Assembly: GCA_029224185.1 (NCBI GenBank)
Contig: CM055193.1
Span: 25,220,062-25,284,061, forward strand
Origin: Karalla daura
Lineage: Eukaryota; Chordata; Actinopteri; Chaetodontiformes; Leiognathidae
DNA length: 64,000 nt
Direction of reading: 5' to 3'
The position numbers and the translations under genes were made by a program. Positions 44,367 through 55,926 of this stretch are shown here, one piece after another; positions within the stretch are counted from its first letter, which is position 1; each line of letters starts with the position of its first letter. The notes beneath the pieces were generated by a model that had not been told where the DNA came from, did no database searches, and saw only the letters and a list, made by a program, of their open reading frames with translations.

Positions 44367-45950
44367 CAGTGGGGCAAATAAGTATTTAGTCTACCACCAA
44401 TTGTGCAAGTTCTCCCACTTGAAAAGATTAGAGAGGCCTGTAATTGTCAACATGGGTAAACCTCAACCATGAGAGACAGAATGTGGAAAGAAAAAACAGA
44501 AAATCACATTGTTTAATTTTTAAAGAATTTATTTCCGAATTAGAGTGGAAAATAAGTATTTGGTCACCTACAAACAAGCAAGATTTCTGGCTGTCAAAGA
44601 GGTCTAACGTCTTCTAATGAGGTCTAACGAGGCTCCACTCGTTACCTGTATTAATGGCACCTGTTTTAACTCATTATCGGTATAAAAGACACCTGTCTAC
44701 AACCTCATTCAGTCACACTCCAAACTCCACTATGGCCAAGACCAAAGAGCTGTCGAAGGACACCAGAGACAAAATTGTTGACCTGCACCAGGCTGGGAAG
44801 ACTAAATCTGCAATAGGTAAAACGCTTGGTGTAAAGAAATCAACTGTGGGAGCAATTTTTTGAAAATGGAAGACATACAAGACCACTGACAATCTCCCTC
44901 GATCTGGGGCTCCATGCAAGATCTGACCCTGTGGCGTCAAAATGGTAAGTAGAACGGTGAGCAAAAATCCCAGAACCACACAGGGGGACCTAGTGAATGA
45001 CCTACACAGGGCTGAGCTACAAAGGCTACTATCAGTAACACAATGCGCTAGGGACTCAAATCCTGCACTGCCAGACGTGTCCCCCTGCTGAAGCCAGTAC
45101 ATGTCCGGGCCCGTCTGCGGTTCGCTAGAGAGCATTTGGATGATCCAGAAGAGGACTGGGAGAATGTGTTATGGTCAGATGAAACCAAAATAGAACGTTT
45201 TGGTAGAAACACACGTTCTCGTGTTTGGAGGAGAAAGAATACTGAATTGCATCCGAAGAACACCATACTCACTGTGAAGCATGGGGGTGGAAACATCATG
45301 CTTTGGGGCTGTTTTTCTGCAAAGGGACCAGGACAACTGATCTGTGTAAAGGAAAGAATGAATGGGGCCATGTATCAAGAGATTTTGAGTGAAAATCTCC
45401 TTCCATCAGCAAGGGCATTGAAGATGAGACATGGCTGGGTCTTTCAGCATGACGATGATCCCAAACACAGAGCCAGGGCAACAAAGGAGTGGCTTCATCA
45501 GAAGCATTTCAAGGTCCTGGAGTGGCCTAGCCAGTCTCCAGATCTCAACCCCATAGAAAATCTGTGGAGGGAGTTGAAAGTCCGTGTTGCCCAACGACAG
45601 CCCCCAAAACATCACTGCTCTAGAGATCTGAATGGAGGAATGGGCCAAAATACCAGCAACAGTGTTACAGAGTTACAGAAAACGTTTGGCCTTCGTTATT
45701 GCCAACAAAGGGTACAGAACAAAGTATTGAGATGAACTTTTGGTATTGTATATACAAATACTTATTTTCCACCATGATTTGCAAATAAATTCTTTAAAAA
45801 TCAAACAATGTGATTTCCTGTTCTTTTTTTCCACATTCTGTCTCTCATGGTTGAGGTTTACCCATGTTGACAATTACAGGCCTCTCTAATCTTTTCAAGT
45901 GGGAGAAATTGCACAATTAGTGGTTGACTAGATACTTATTTGCCCCACTG
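44367..45950 (+). mobile_element. Full-length Tc1-like transposon with long terminal repeats
   Basis: The ends read CAGTGGGGCAAATAAGTATT at 44367 and its complement at 45931-45950, bracketed by TA (44365-44366, 45951-45952); total 1,584 bp, the usual Tc1 size. The inverted repeats extend about 110 bases inward on each side and include ATTGTGCAAGTTCTCCCACT, AAGATTAGAGAGGCCTGTAA and CCTCAACCATGAGAGACAGA. The transposase gene is on the + strand but broken. This is the best-preserved element in the window. Confidence 0.95.
44732..45735 (+). pseudogene. Tc1-like transposase, broken by stops and shifts
   Basis: Start at the ATG giving [20 protein letters not shown], then the helix-turn-helix ([20 protein letters not shown]) and an early stop after AIF at 44861-44863. 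The middle (about 44864-45135) is recognisable (KWKTYKTTDNLPRSGAP) but shifted. From 45136 a 199-codon frame is open to the natural end: [11 protein letters not shown] (first catalytic Asp), [11 protein letters not shown] (second), [15 protein letters not shown] (Glu). All three catalytic residues remain, but the N-terminal half is out of frame. Confidence 0.93.
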
Positions 45951-45952
45951 TA

Positions 45953-46739
45953 TATGGATTATAGAAATGTATTATTTTTATATTTCCCTCTTTTGCCCAA
46001 ATTTCAATTCTATGCATATCTACTCCTTTACCCAACACCCCATATATTGTACTGTTTCACCAATATTATACACCCCCCACCATTACCCTCTACTCTATCT
46101 CTACAAACATCTTGTGATTTCTTGCAAGCTCTGGTAAAACTTGGCTATTAAGCTTCTAGCGTTCCACTGTAGGATAATCAATGTTTCATTATTTCCTCCC
46201 CCGGTTTCCTGTCACCCTCCAGTCTTCTATTGATCTCTTCCCAAGATATTTCCTTCATTCCCAAATATTTTTCAGCCCCTTTCACAATAACCCTTAATTA
46301 CCTCTGTTTTGTGCTTAGCGTCAATACAGTTTATTATGTATGCCACACACAGCACAAGTTTCTCAATTTCTAATACCTGCATAGCTTATCTTGTTGACTT
46401 CCTTTATTTGTCACTTTTACTGCCTTTTGTCTTACTTCACATCCTCCATATGTTACCCTATGTTTATCCTATGTATTATCAATGGTTGGCCCACTCTACT
46501 AGAACCAATGCCTTATCTCCCAGGGGATGCCCTGTTTGACCTCCCTTCTGAAGCGGAGGTTTTCAGAGAGTTTTAACCCTCATTTTAGGCTTAACATACT
46601 CAGAGTTTTCATTAAAACCCGCTTTCTGAAACCGTCCCCAGCAGTGACTTACACCGTTTGCAAAGATTGCTTTGGGTATTTGTTCCGGTTGTTTGAGCGC
46701 TATCCGATGGTCACCAGAGGATTGACAGGTCCTGCGCTA
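45953..46739. other. Intergenic DNA upstream of ccnt1
   Basis: T/C-rich, AT-rich sequence with no recognised element. Confidence 0.4.
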
Positions 46740-46799
46740 CCCGTCGTGACGTATGTTCCTGTGACGCACAGAGATTTTAAACTCTCGTCCTCCTCAGTG
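46740..46799 (+). promoter_or_regulatory. ccnt1: Probable ccnt1 proximal promoter / 5' UTR
   Basis: CpG-containing stretch directly before the start codon with a CRE-like TGACGTAT at 46747-46754 and a second GTGACGCA at 46761. No TATA box. Transcription start not determinable. Confidence 0.35.
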
Positions 46800-46972
46800 A
46801 TGGCGGCTTCGTCTCGTTCTCTCTCAACAAGCTGTAATAACAAATGGTACTACACCCGACAACAGATCGACAACAGCCCATCTCGGCGAGCTGGACTTGA
46901 TCCCGACAAGGAGCTGTCCTACAGACAACAGGCAGCCAATCTACTCCAGGACATGGGACAGCGGCTCAATGT
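46800..46972 (+). CDS. ccnt1: ccnt1 exon 1 (residues 1-58)
   Basis: Start ATG chosen because [20 protein letters not shown] aligns with the short N-terminus of cyclin T1; an in-frame upstream extension to 46527 exists but has no family similarity. Donor GT/GTATCT after LNV's second base. Confidence 0.93.
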
Positions 46973-49900
46973 GTATCTTTTTCACCTAGCCACCGTTAGC
47001 ATGTTAGCAGCTGTTAGCCTTAAATTGAGGAGGGCAGTTCGGCAGGGAGGTTGGCCTCTTTTTATGTCTGCCTTCTTTCCAAGTGCCCCGGATCGCTTGG
47101 CGTATCGATTTGTCTGCTACACCGTGCCTTCGCTGAAAGTGCAAGCGAACGCAATCGGAGTGCATCGTTTTAGGCTGCACTGGGGCCATGCGGGCCTGTT
47201 TAGCCGGCAGGCCTCCAGGACGATGGAAGTGTCATTCCTCTCAGCCTGAACTTAAATCTCGATGCGAAAAGTGTGGAGTCAGACTTGTCATATGTGTTTG
47301 CAGTATGCTTGGCTGTCGCCGTTGCACTTGAATTTTAACTGAGTAGGTAACCTCTTTGACTAACCTATGTTAAGCTAGTGGTGTGTTTTCCAATCCTGTA
47401 GTAGTGGTTGCTCTGCCATAAGTATGAGTGTGGGTTGATCCAATGCAATTCATTTGTTTACGTGGTTAAAGCTATTCAGCTTAGGTAAGATTAAATGTGT
47501 AGATCACTGGCTCTGCTACCATACTAAGCTACATTTATTTGTGTGCTTCAAGATGTCATGACTGTAAGCCACATTTTCCTTAACCATATCACACCAGGTC
47601 ACAACTTACAATTAATACAGCCATTGTGTACATGCACCGGTTCTACATGGTTCAATCATTCACCAGATACCACAGAAATGTAGGTATTGCTCCGTATGAC
47701 CGCCCGACTGAACTAATGTGTTGCATGATTGTGAACACGACTGTGGTTACCCTCACCAGGTCATTTCTCCTGCCGCACTCTTCCTTGCCGCTAAAGTTGA
47801 GGAGCAGCCCAGAAAGCTGGAGCATGTCATCAAGGTGGCCCATGCGTGCCTGAATCCTCAGGAGCCGTCTCCAGATGTACGCAGCGATGTAAGTGTCGGA
47901 CCACACAAAGAATTGCATGTCACTCTTATTTCCCCTTGGTGCCTACTCGGTGTGTAATGTTCATTAGTTGCATTTCTGATGACTGGATTGGCTATATTAA
48001 TTTGATTTGATTTTACACACCACATTTCACTTGGTAAGACTTAAACTGTAAACGTTCCTGTGCCTGTTTTGAAAGTATTGATCTACTCACCGTTATTTCA
48101 TTCTTCTTTGTCTCCACAATTCCCCTTATATAAGATTTTTTAATGTCTAATGGTTGTAATGATTTTATCCAATGTTTGCATGTAACTTATTCACCGGCTC
48201 CATATGCAGCCGTCTTTGGTGTAATGTATGAAAATAGTGTAGTTTTAGTTTAGTTTTCTGCAAAGGCAAAACACAAACGGTGGTTATGGGTAACGTAGGC
48301 AATATATTTGTACAACTGCCAGGCCTCAGGTGACTCTTTGCTATCACCTTTCAACCAAAAGGTAGATGGTTTGCATCTTGGTCGGGGGGCCTTCCTGCAA
48401 GAAGTTTGCGTGTTCTTTCCTGGTCAATGTGTGTTTTTCTCTAGGTCCTCTGGGTTTCTTCCCATAGACTAAAAACATGCATTAACCTGACGATGATTGG
48501 TGACTCTAAATGGGATCTATGTACATGCAATGATGACATAGTTCCGTTAAAATCTCTGGATGGTTGTACTCACCCGATTATTACAAAGCACTGTGGTGAT
48601 ATCCATAGCTAGTTGTCAAACAGCCTGTAATTCTCTGTTGTCTATGTGACCTCATGATTACATGTAAATGTACTAAAGTGTCTCTTCAAAGACAGGAGAA
48701 CAGCACGTTTTGCCACCACTGCTGCGAGCTATAATACACAGCTTGGGCTAAATTCAGTTGTCAGTTTGCATACCTTTCCCAAAGACAAACAATTCTAGAA
48801 ATGGTGGGTAATAAACATCCATCGAGATAACTGTACCGTTACTAAGAGTTTGAGTATTGCCAACAATTCCCAAGCACGGACACGACAGAGCCTCCAACCA
48901 CTGCTTGACGACTAATCTCCTGACAATCATTACTGAGCCTGCTGCACTGGATTTCTCCGATGACCATGCTGAAATGGCAAAGTTTTAGGGAGGGTATTCA
49001 ATTTCATCAGGCAGGTCATCAGTCTGCATTTTCTGCGTGTTGCGTGGCTCTGTCCTTCAGCAAACTCCAGGCTGTGGGACCGGAAGAGTGAAGCTGCAAT
49101 CGGACAGCTCTGTTTCTCTCTTCTCGCTGTGTTTGGAGGCTCTGTCAGATCCATGCTTTGAAAATGTCAGCTACAGTCTCATGACATGTTAATAACCAGA
49201 AAATTGTCTCGTCAGAAGTATATTACCCATCATTTCCATTGCTGTTTGTCTTATGGAAACATATGGGAACTGACAACTGAACTAAGCTGATGCTGTGTAG
49301 CAGCACACAAAAGTTGTGACCAGGTGTGAATGACTGGTATGTGCCCTTCGATGGGCTGGAAATCTGTCGGGGCTGTTTCATTTGCACTGGAGATGGGCAC
49401 GAGTTTGATGTTTACGTTAGATGAAATTTGTAGCAAAGGGTAGACGCCTTTGTGCATAACATGCCTGTCATCTAAACCTTAGGCTTACCTGCAACAAGCC
49501 CAGGACCTGGTCATTCTTGAGAGCATAATTCTCCAGACCTTGGGTAAGTTTGGAGGGAAGAAGTAGGTCCCTCGATTTCATGGTGAATGCATGTGACATT
49601 AAATGATAGTTATGACCTGGCTTGCTCTTGTACTCATAAAGCCTGTATATGGTTAGCAGCACAGGAAAGATAGTCAAGCTTACGGCTTACCTTCTCTCAT
49701 TTGTCCATAACATTGTACATTTTAATCCCTTCCTTCCTCATTTTAGCAATTCTTACAGAACTGCCTTGTGAAATGGCTGGTATGTCAGTAGCCACTATCT
49801 CTTTAATTGTTGCCTTCGAGCAGGGGCGCATGATAATTATTGGCTCCAGTTGTTGCCATAATGAAAGAAAAATGAACGTCAAACTGATAGGTCTGTGAAT

Positions 49901-52900
49901 TCAATTTTTTCACCGACTAACCAACTGGGGGTGTGCGATCTGACGATATTCAAGCATAGATTGCCTTGGCTGCAATAACTTTTTTTTCCCAGTCATCAGT
50001 GTTGTTGTCTTCACTTTTTTTTTTTACTTACCGTGACTTTCGGGCCATGAGGCGCACCGGATTATAAGGCGCAGTATCAATTACATGTGAATTGCACGAA
50101 CATGTGAATCGCTGTCTTCGTCCACACATAAAGCGCATCGGATTGTGAGGCGCATCTGATTCCGATGTGTTGCATAGTGGACCTATCTGTCGGACGTCTG
50201 TCACGCGTCCTCACTTTTTACGTTTTGTCCTCCTGTCGGACCCTCGTCCGCCACCGCTACATCAATTCCGTCACCAATCCCCGCCCGTTATTTACACTTG
50301 CTATCCTGCGATGCTCACGGGCAAGGATAGCCTAGCTTAGCCTACAGGGATTTCTCTCGCACAAACCTTCGCACCATGTGCGCAGCCGATGGCGCCTCCG
50401 CAGCCCCCGGTTGTCTGGAAGCTGCTGTCGCTCAAAAGTTACGCTCGTTACACAAGGCTTAAGAAGTTGTGGCTAATGCTAACTCTAACACTAAGCATGG
50501 TTTATGCTTCCTCGTGGCGTCCCTGCCGTACCCAGGAGCTTGCACGTCAGTCCCTTCCACAGGGCTTTTCTCTCGAGTTTTCTGACCTGCCCGTAATTGT
50601 AAGTGCTGTGGTTTGCCCCCCCTGCTAAACAACCGTTTTTAAATTCTCATGGACCAAGGAAGTGAGAAAATGCAAGCAATTTTACTGCATGTTTTCCCCG
50701 CATTTGTCAGATCCCCCGTGAATCACTATACTCACTACACAGTGTCTGGTGGAGAATTGTGCATGTTGACTGTGGGACCGACGTTGAAGTATAAACTAAA
50801 GCGTAAACTAAGCCCAAAGCTAGCAAAACCGCACCTGGAGCTGGCTGCCTATAGATAAGGCATTTGATGGTCTTTGTTTTTGTTTTGTTTTTGTTTTCAA
50901 TGCAGCAAAATGCAGTAAAACATATTTCTGTTTAGTCCTAACTTTTAGTTTTTGTCGTGATTACGGCACTAGCTGTAATCTTTACTCATCCTTTCTTCAT
51001 CTCAGATCTGTATATGAACAAATGTTATGGGTTATCTGTCTTGATTATGAGAAGCAGGAAATGTATTGGATCAATGGGATACAAACTTGCGGATCCCTAA
51101 AAGGGCAGGGGTTGAGATTTACTTTGATGCGAATAGATATCACCAAATTGTTTTTGTATTGTTAAATATCATTGAGCGTAGGTAGTGTGGCAGCAATGGA
51201 CAGTATTTCATGTTTTCTCATGAACCCCACATAGCTCTCCATATAAGTGATATTTCATGTTATTCTATCTCCTACATAGTTAATGGTGTGAGTTTGAGAA
51301 AAGCTACACTTTGAATGAAGTCTAATGTTGAGATGTCGGTTTTACCTCTTCATCTAATTTTTCACCCCTTTTGCCACAGCTTTTGAAATCACTATTGACC
51401 ATCCACATACTCATGTTGTCAAGTGCACCCAGCTTGTCAGAGGTGAGCATCAACTCTTCAGTTTTGTAAATTTTGTTCAGCTATTTGTTGCCGTGGCCAT
51501 ACTAGAATGTTGTTTTGTCAATAGCAGATTTTAAGTGTGTTTCTTTGCTCTATTGTTATTCCAGCGAGCAAGGATTTGGCTCAAACATCATATTTTATGG
51601 CCACCAACAGGTATACTCACAGTTTACTGTAATAAATAGTCAATCATTTCTTCATGTCATGTGTGTGTTAAACTCAAACTAAATATTGTAAATATCTATT
51701 CTCTCTTCTCCTTTTCTCCATTTGTGTTTTTTGGTTCTTTTGGGGGCGTATCCTGCCACATAGTCTGCACTTGACAACCTTCTGCCTGCAGTACAGCCCG
51801 CCAGTTGTCGCCTGTGTCTGCATCCATCTTGCCTGCAAATGGTCCAACTGGGAGATTCCTGTGTCCACAGATGGCAAACACTGGTGGGAGTACGTCGATC
51901 CCACAGTCACTCTTGCACTACTAGATGGTATGTGCTACAAATGACCTTGTAATTAAATCCTGTCCAAATGCATGCAGAAAATTACTCGCGTCTAACTGAT
52001 CAATCTTATAGCTGTTAATATGTAGAATTTCAACTTTCTCCTCATATTCTTCTCTCACCTCCTTGAAACTTATTTCAGAGCTCACACATGAATTTCTCCA
52101 AATTCTTGAGAAAACACCCAGCAGATTGAAACGGATTCGAAACTGGAAGGTAATGTTTTCAATTTCTTATCTATTCTTTTATTACCAATTTGTAAATTGT
52201 GGCCTTGTATTTTTTTGTTTTTATTTATTGACTGCTTTTTCTGCATTTTTTTTCTCGCCCAGGCTGGAGGACAGACACCAAAAAGCAAGCCAAAAATCCA
52301 AGAGGAGGGTGATCAGAGGGACACAATGATGAGCATGATCTCTATGGCTTCGTCGGAGAGCACTGTCGCAGGTCTGATGAGCCTCTCGGTTCCACCTCCT
52401 GATCCTGATGACAAGGACACGGGTACGTCTTGCAGCATTCAGGCTTGGGGTGGAAAAGGATTGGCTGGATCTGAGCAGCTTCAACAGCAGTCTAACAGCG
52501 AGGTTCATGCCCCAGCTAAAGTCTCACTGAGCGAGTACCGTGCAAAGAATGCGGACGTTCTGGCCGCCCAGAAGAGGAAGCTGGAGAACATGGAAGCCAG
52601 TGTGAAGAGGGAATATGCCAACGCCGCCCAGGCTCTCATTGGGCAACAACAGAGAAAGGAGAAGCTGCACCATCACCAACAGTCCACCTCCTCCTCATCT
52701 GACATGTCCAGTCCGTCACCCATTATTTTGAAAATCCCTTTGGAAAAGGAGAGGCATGAGAGGAGCTCTCTGAAAATGCGATTTCCCTTAGCTGGAGGAG
52801 GAGGAGGAGGAGGGAGTGGGCACAGTACCAACACCCGAGGTCAGGATCAGGACATCAAAGTCAGAATACGAGTCCCTGAGAAGCAAAGGGGGAATTCGGG

Positions 52901-53549
52901 TGAGGAGGGCAAGAGCAGGGAAAAGCACAGGGAACGATCCAATCACCACCATCATCATCATCATCACCACCATCATCACCACTCCTCATCCAGCAGTGCC
53001 TCACTCTCTTCCTCACACAAACATTCGTCTAGTTCTGGTGGGGCAGTGGGTAGCGGCAAGAAAGTCCCAAGTGACTCCTCAAGAACAGGTTCTTTATCCT
53101 CCTCTGCTTCCCGTAAGAGGACACACTCTCAAGATCCACCCACAGTTTCTCATCCTCCCTCTAAAGTAAGCAAGTCTTCTAGAAATCCCTACCAGCTCAC
53201 ATCCTTGTCTTCTTCGTCTGGACAAGCTTTGGGTCGGGGCCATGACATTTTGCCCACCATGGGCCTCCCCCACCACCAAGGGAACTATTCGCACTCCAAA
53301 GATCTTAAGACAGACACTAATGGGCATGGAGCAGCAATAGGAACACAGTCAAATGAGTACCAGGACACTTTTGAAATGCTAAACTCACTTCTGAGTGCGC
53401 AGGGAGTTCAGCCGTCCCAGCCGTCCATGTTTGACTACAGATCCCAATATGGAGATTACCGCTACAGTGGGGGCTCCAGGGGAAGCAACCCAAGGCCCCC
53501 ACCTCTGCCTTCAGAACCACCTCCCCCTCTGCCACCCTTACCGAAATAA
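46800..53549 (+). CDS. ccnt1: Cyclin T1, regulatory subunit of P-TEFb (complete, nine exons)
   Basis: Exons 46800-46972, 47598-47679, 47760-47888, 49483-49543, 51380-51442, 51565-51610, 51764-51927, 52079-52149 and 52263-53549 join in phase to 691 codons (human CCNT1 is 726). Cyclin T1 binds CDK9 in the nucleus; the P-TEFb kinase phosphorylates RNA polymerase II CTD, NELF and DSIF to release paused polymerase. The cyclin boxes occupy about residues 16-255 ([59 protein letters not shown]). Downstream are a coiled-coil-like stretch ([20 protein letters not shown]), a run of 13 His at about residues 491-503 and the family's signature C-terminus [18 protein letters not shown]. The C-terminus and [18 protein letters not shown] fit CCNT1, not CCNT2. 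The residue matching human Cys261 is Gly265. Confidence 0.96.
47598..47679 (+). CDS. ccnt1: ccnt1 exon 2 (residues 59-85)
   Basis: Acceptor CCAG/GTCACAAC, donor AAT/GTAGGT. Encodes [20 protein letters not shown] and FTRYHRN of the first cyclin box. The following intron is only 80 nt. Confidence 0.93.
47760..47888 (+). CDS. ccnt1: ccnt1 exon 3 (residues 86-128)
   Basis: 129 nt, in phase 0 at both ends, donor GAT/GTAAGT. Encodes [20 protein letters not shown] and [14 protein letters not shown]. Confidence 0.94.
47889..49482. other. ccnt1 intron 3
   Basis: A SINE-like segment at 48340-48540 is the only recognised element. Confidence 0.6.
48340..48540 (+). repeat. tRNA-derived SINE tail
   Basis: GAAGTTTGCGTGTTCTTTCC, CCTCTGGGTTTCTTCCCATA and GACTAAAAACATGCATTAAC then TTGGTGACTCTAAA follow the body/tail order of the widespread fish SINE type (DANA/HE1-like). 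Confidence 0.65.
49483..49543 (+). CDS. ccnt1: ccnt1 exon 4 (residues 129-148)
   Basis: [20 protein letters not shown]; acceptor TTAG/GCTTAC, donor G/GTAAGT leaving one base. Confidence 0.94.
49544..51379. other. ccnt1 intron 4
   Basis: 1.8 kb; holds a GGCGCA-type repeat at 50025-50210 and otherwise unclassified sequence with purine/pyrimidine tracts (TTTTGTTTTTG at about 50875-50900). Confidence 0.5.
50025..50210. repeat. Interspersed repeat with GGCGCA units
   Basis: ACCGTGACTTTCGGGCCATG, AGGCGCACCGGATTATAAGG and CGCATCGGATTGTGAGGCGC repeat the motif AAGGCGCACCGGATTATAAG. This motif recurs in many vertebrate genomes as part of a DNA-type repeat; the family name was not recognised. Confidence 0.5.
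51380..51442 (+). CDS. ccnt1: ccnt1 exon 5 (residues 149-169)
   Basis: [20 protein letters not shown]. The split codon at its start reads GCT (Ala149), where the family has Gly (LQTLGFE). Confidence 0.92.
51565..51610 (+). CDS. ccnt1: ccnt1 exon 6 (residues 170-184)
   Basis: 46 nt, [15 protein letters not shown], acceptor CCAG/CGAGC, donor CAG/GTATAC. Confidence 0.94.
51764..51927 (+). CDS. ccnt1: ccnt1 exon 7 (residues 185-239)
   Basis: [40 protein letters not shown] and [15 protein letters not shown]. Second cyclin box; nearly invariant in vertebrates. Confidence 0.96.
52079..52149 (+). CDS. ccnt1: ccnt1 exon 8 (residues 240-263)
   Basis: [20 protein letters not shown] then RNWK, the end of the folded cyclin domain. 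Confidence 0.95.
52263..53549 (+). CDS. ccnt1: ccnt1 exon 9 (residues 264-691)
   Basis: Large last coding exon with the disordered regulatory tail. Motifs: [20 protein letters not shown], then [20 protein letters not shown], Gly-rich stretch at about 52790-52820, His run at 52944-52982 (CTD interaction and condensate-forming region in human cyclin T1), Ser-rich, then [16 protein letters not shown] and the proline end. Confidence 0.96.
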   Translation, partial: AGGQTPKSKPKIQEEGDQRDTMMSMISMASSESTVAGLMSLSVPPPDPDDKDTGTSCSIQAWGGKGLAGSEQLQQQSNSEVHAPAKVSLSEYRAKNADVLAAQKRKLENMEASVKREYANAAQALIGQQQRKEKLHHHQQSTSSSSDMSSPSPIILKIPLEKERHERSSLKMRFPLAGGGGGGGSGHSTNTRGQDQDIKVRIRVPEKQRGNSGEEGKSREKHRERSNHHHHHHHHHHHHHSSSSSASLSSSHKHSSSSGGAVGSGKKVPSDSSRTGSLSSSASRKRTHSQDPPTVSHPPSKVSKSSRNPYQLTSLSSSSGQALGRGHDILPTMGLPHHQGNYSHSKDLKTDTNGHGAAIGTQSNEYQDTFEMLNSLLSAQGVQPSQPSMFDYRSQYGDYRYSGGSRGSNPRPPPLPSEPPPPLPPLPK

Positions 53550-54750
53550 ACTCACTATAAGGACAAGTATTATGAGTATTTTACTTGATATAATGAACAT
53601 CTATGTTTTTGCATTAATAATTGTAAAAATGTTAAGACTTGCCCAACATTTTTACACGCATCATGACAGCAGCTAAATAGGCGAGATGGATTTTTTTTAA
53701 AGTAAGATTAAAGATTTTCTTTTTGCAGTTCACCTGTGGGGGCAATAATGACTTTTGGGAGCTTGCAAAAATGTGAGAACTTTTTTTTTTTTTTTTAAAG
53801 AAAATTGTAAATTGTTGTTCTTCTGTCAAAGTCAAATGATGCAATGATAGGATCCTGTAGTTTTACTGTCATTGTCTTGAGGGAGTCATTGTCTTTATCA
53901 AGAAGAAACAAAGAATGTCCACTGCATACCTGTTTTTCTTATTGTTTTATAATGTTTTTATAGTATATTATTTATTAATGGAATGTTTTTAAAAACGGTG
54001 TCTTTTCTACGTTTTTCAAGGTTGTTCTGCTACGTTCCTTTTAGACAGAGGCTTAGTCTTTATCAAGACTGTATAGGCTAGTTAAAGAATGCATGCCAAC
54101 ACCATCTGTTCACTATTCATAATTTTTTCCCCTTAAAACAGCCATATTGTAAAATATAGGGGATTGCCTTGCATTATTTGAAAGGTTGTACAAAGGCTGT
54201 AAAATGTTTAATACAAACATGGAAATACTTTTTACATTTTCTTATGAAAAATTGCAAAAAAGGTATCTTAAGGAATCTTGTACTTTTATTTTTAAATTGG
54301 GTGTTGCAGTCATTGTTTTAAATGGTTGTAAATTATTCATATTCATTTCTGTAGTGGTTACAATTATGTGCAGTTAATACCAATAATATGCATATTGAAT
54401 TCATTAAGGGTTCAAAAATTTAAATCTACTCTGTATGGTTATAATGAAGGACGTGGCAACAATTTTATCTGGTCGTGTAATAGCCACTTGTTAATCAGTT
54501 TAACCTAGAAAGCAAGTGTTAAAAGAGTGTTCACAGTTTAACTTAAAGATGGAAATGGGCAGCATTCCATGTTGTACCCCACTGAAAGTGGTATTTAAAA
54601 GCTCATTGTGTGCTGTCTGAAAACTCCCGCAGGATTTTTGCCAGGACGAGTTTGACTGCCGGTGCTCACTTTATGGTGACCTATTATTGAACTTTGCAGT
54701 TATTTGACTTTGTTCATATTGTACAATAAAGTATTCAAAACACACTGGGA
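53550..54750 (+). other. ccnt1: ccnt1 3' UTR
   Basis: About 1.2 kb of AT-rich sequence with several ATTTA-like and poly-T tracts and no coding signal, ending at AATAAA 54725. Confidence 0.75.
54725..54730 (+). terminator. ccnt1: ccnt1 poly(A) signal
   Basis: AATAAA preceded by TTCATATTGTAC and followed by GTATTC. Confidence 0.75.
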
Positions 54751-55166
54751 AGACTAATGAAAAGTCCTCTGTCATCAATTTAACATGATTGTCTTTCATG
54801 TATGCATCTCCTTTGGGAATTGGTTTAATCTGATAGTGCTAAAGCGGTCTTTTGACTTTAAGCATTACCAGCTAACCAGTATTAAGTTTAAGGTTGTGTA
54901 TAATTCTTTCACAAGCCATAATTCAGCAGAGATGTTTCCAGGTGTTAAATTCTGTAAATCCCACAATGAGGCAGGAATTTGACATACCTCTTGAACAATG
55001 TCACAACCATGGATTATTGTTATACTGCATGTGTGTGTGCAAAATGGTGGAAATGTGAGTATGATCTGTACATTTGTTTCCTAAGTTCTATATTGGTTGT
55101 GCTGCATCGGCTTGTAATCAAAAACTCACTTGAAGTGGTTCTCAGAAGTGCAGCAGATAGTCCATA

Positions 55167-55340
55167 AAATTGTGAAGTATTTTTGTTTCCTTGACTATAT
55201 TGCAGAAAAGCTTAAGGCATACTGCTCTTTGCTCAGACAGCAGCAGTTTTAATAAATTGTGAAGTATTTTTGTTTCCTTGACTATATTGCAGAAAAGCTT
55301 AAGGTATACTGCTCTTTGCTCAGACAGCAGCAGTTTTAAT
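55167..55340. repeat. 87-bp tandem duplication
   Basis: Two head-to-tail units, 55167-55253 and 55254-55340, identical except for one C/T difference (AAGGCATAC versus AAGGTATAC). Lies between ccnt1 and kansl2. Confidence 0.95.
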
Positions 55341-55834
55341 TTTACCAGGAGGGTTTGTCTTCTGTGCAGTGGACCCAAATATCACATGCATTATGTTATG
55401 GAGCCTATTAAGACTGAATGTCCAAGTATTGTAGATTAGAAATTGTTTCATTCAGTCTGGACAAATCAAACAACAAAAGCTGACCCTTAATACTGTGATT
55501 AAAAAAAGGAACTGCTTTGAAAACAAGCTCAAATGTGAGGAAAGATCGCGCCACCCACCAATGCAAAAGTGTCAAAGTTCTTCAGTTCTTGGTGGTTACA
55601 GTGACACTCAGGTCTGGAAAAAGTTTGAGATTTTTTTTTCAGTCCGGTTTTCTGTTAAAAAAAATGTGAACACATTTTTATATCGTGTCGTTTCTTAGGA
55701 GTTAAATATTTTAACGAAAACGGTCATAACATTCCTTGCCTATAATACTCATTGTTTTGCGGTAATGCGTGGAACTTTTAAACGGAATGTTTCTTTGATT
55801 GGTGGCTTGTTTGGCCAGTGAAATGCTTGGTCGT

Positions 55835-55926
55835 CATGAAGGGGCGGGCTTAGTGGATGCCTCCAGCTAACGTTGGCAAATGCTAAGGAACTGCGGTCAG
55901 TCCGAGTTGTAGCGACAGAGAGGAAG
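55835..55926 (+). promoter_or_regulatory. kansl2: kansl2 promoter and non-coding first exon (probable)
   Basis: A GC box (GGGGCGGG, 55841-55848) precedes a plausible first exon ending AGAGAGGAAG/GTAGGCG at 55926/55927. The exon has no ATG in frame with kansl2; the coding ATG lies 20 nt into the next exon. The start of transcription is not determinable. Confidence 0.55.

Noticed and set aside
46527..46799. In-frame N-terminal extension of ccnt1
   Set aside because: 91 extra codons have no similarity to cyclin T1; the family protein starts a few residues before the WYxTR(Q/E)Q motif, matching ATG 46800.
55142..55378. Minus-strand frame with a repeated Leu-rich unit
   Set aside because: The repetition is only the 87-bp DNA duplication read in frame (87 is divisible by 3).
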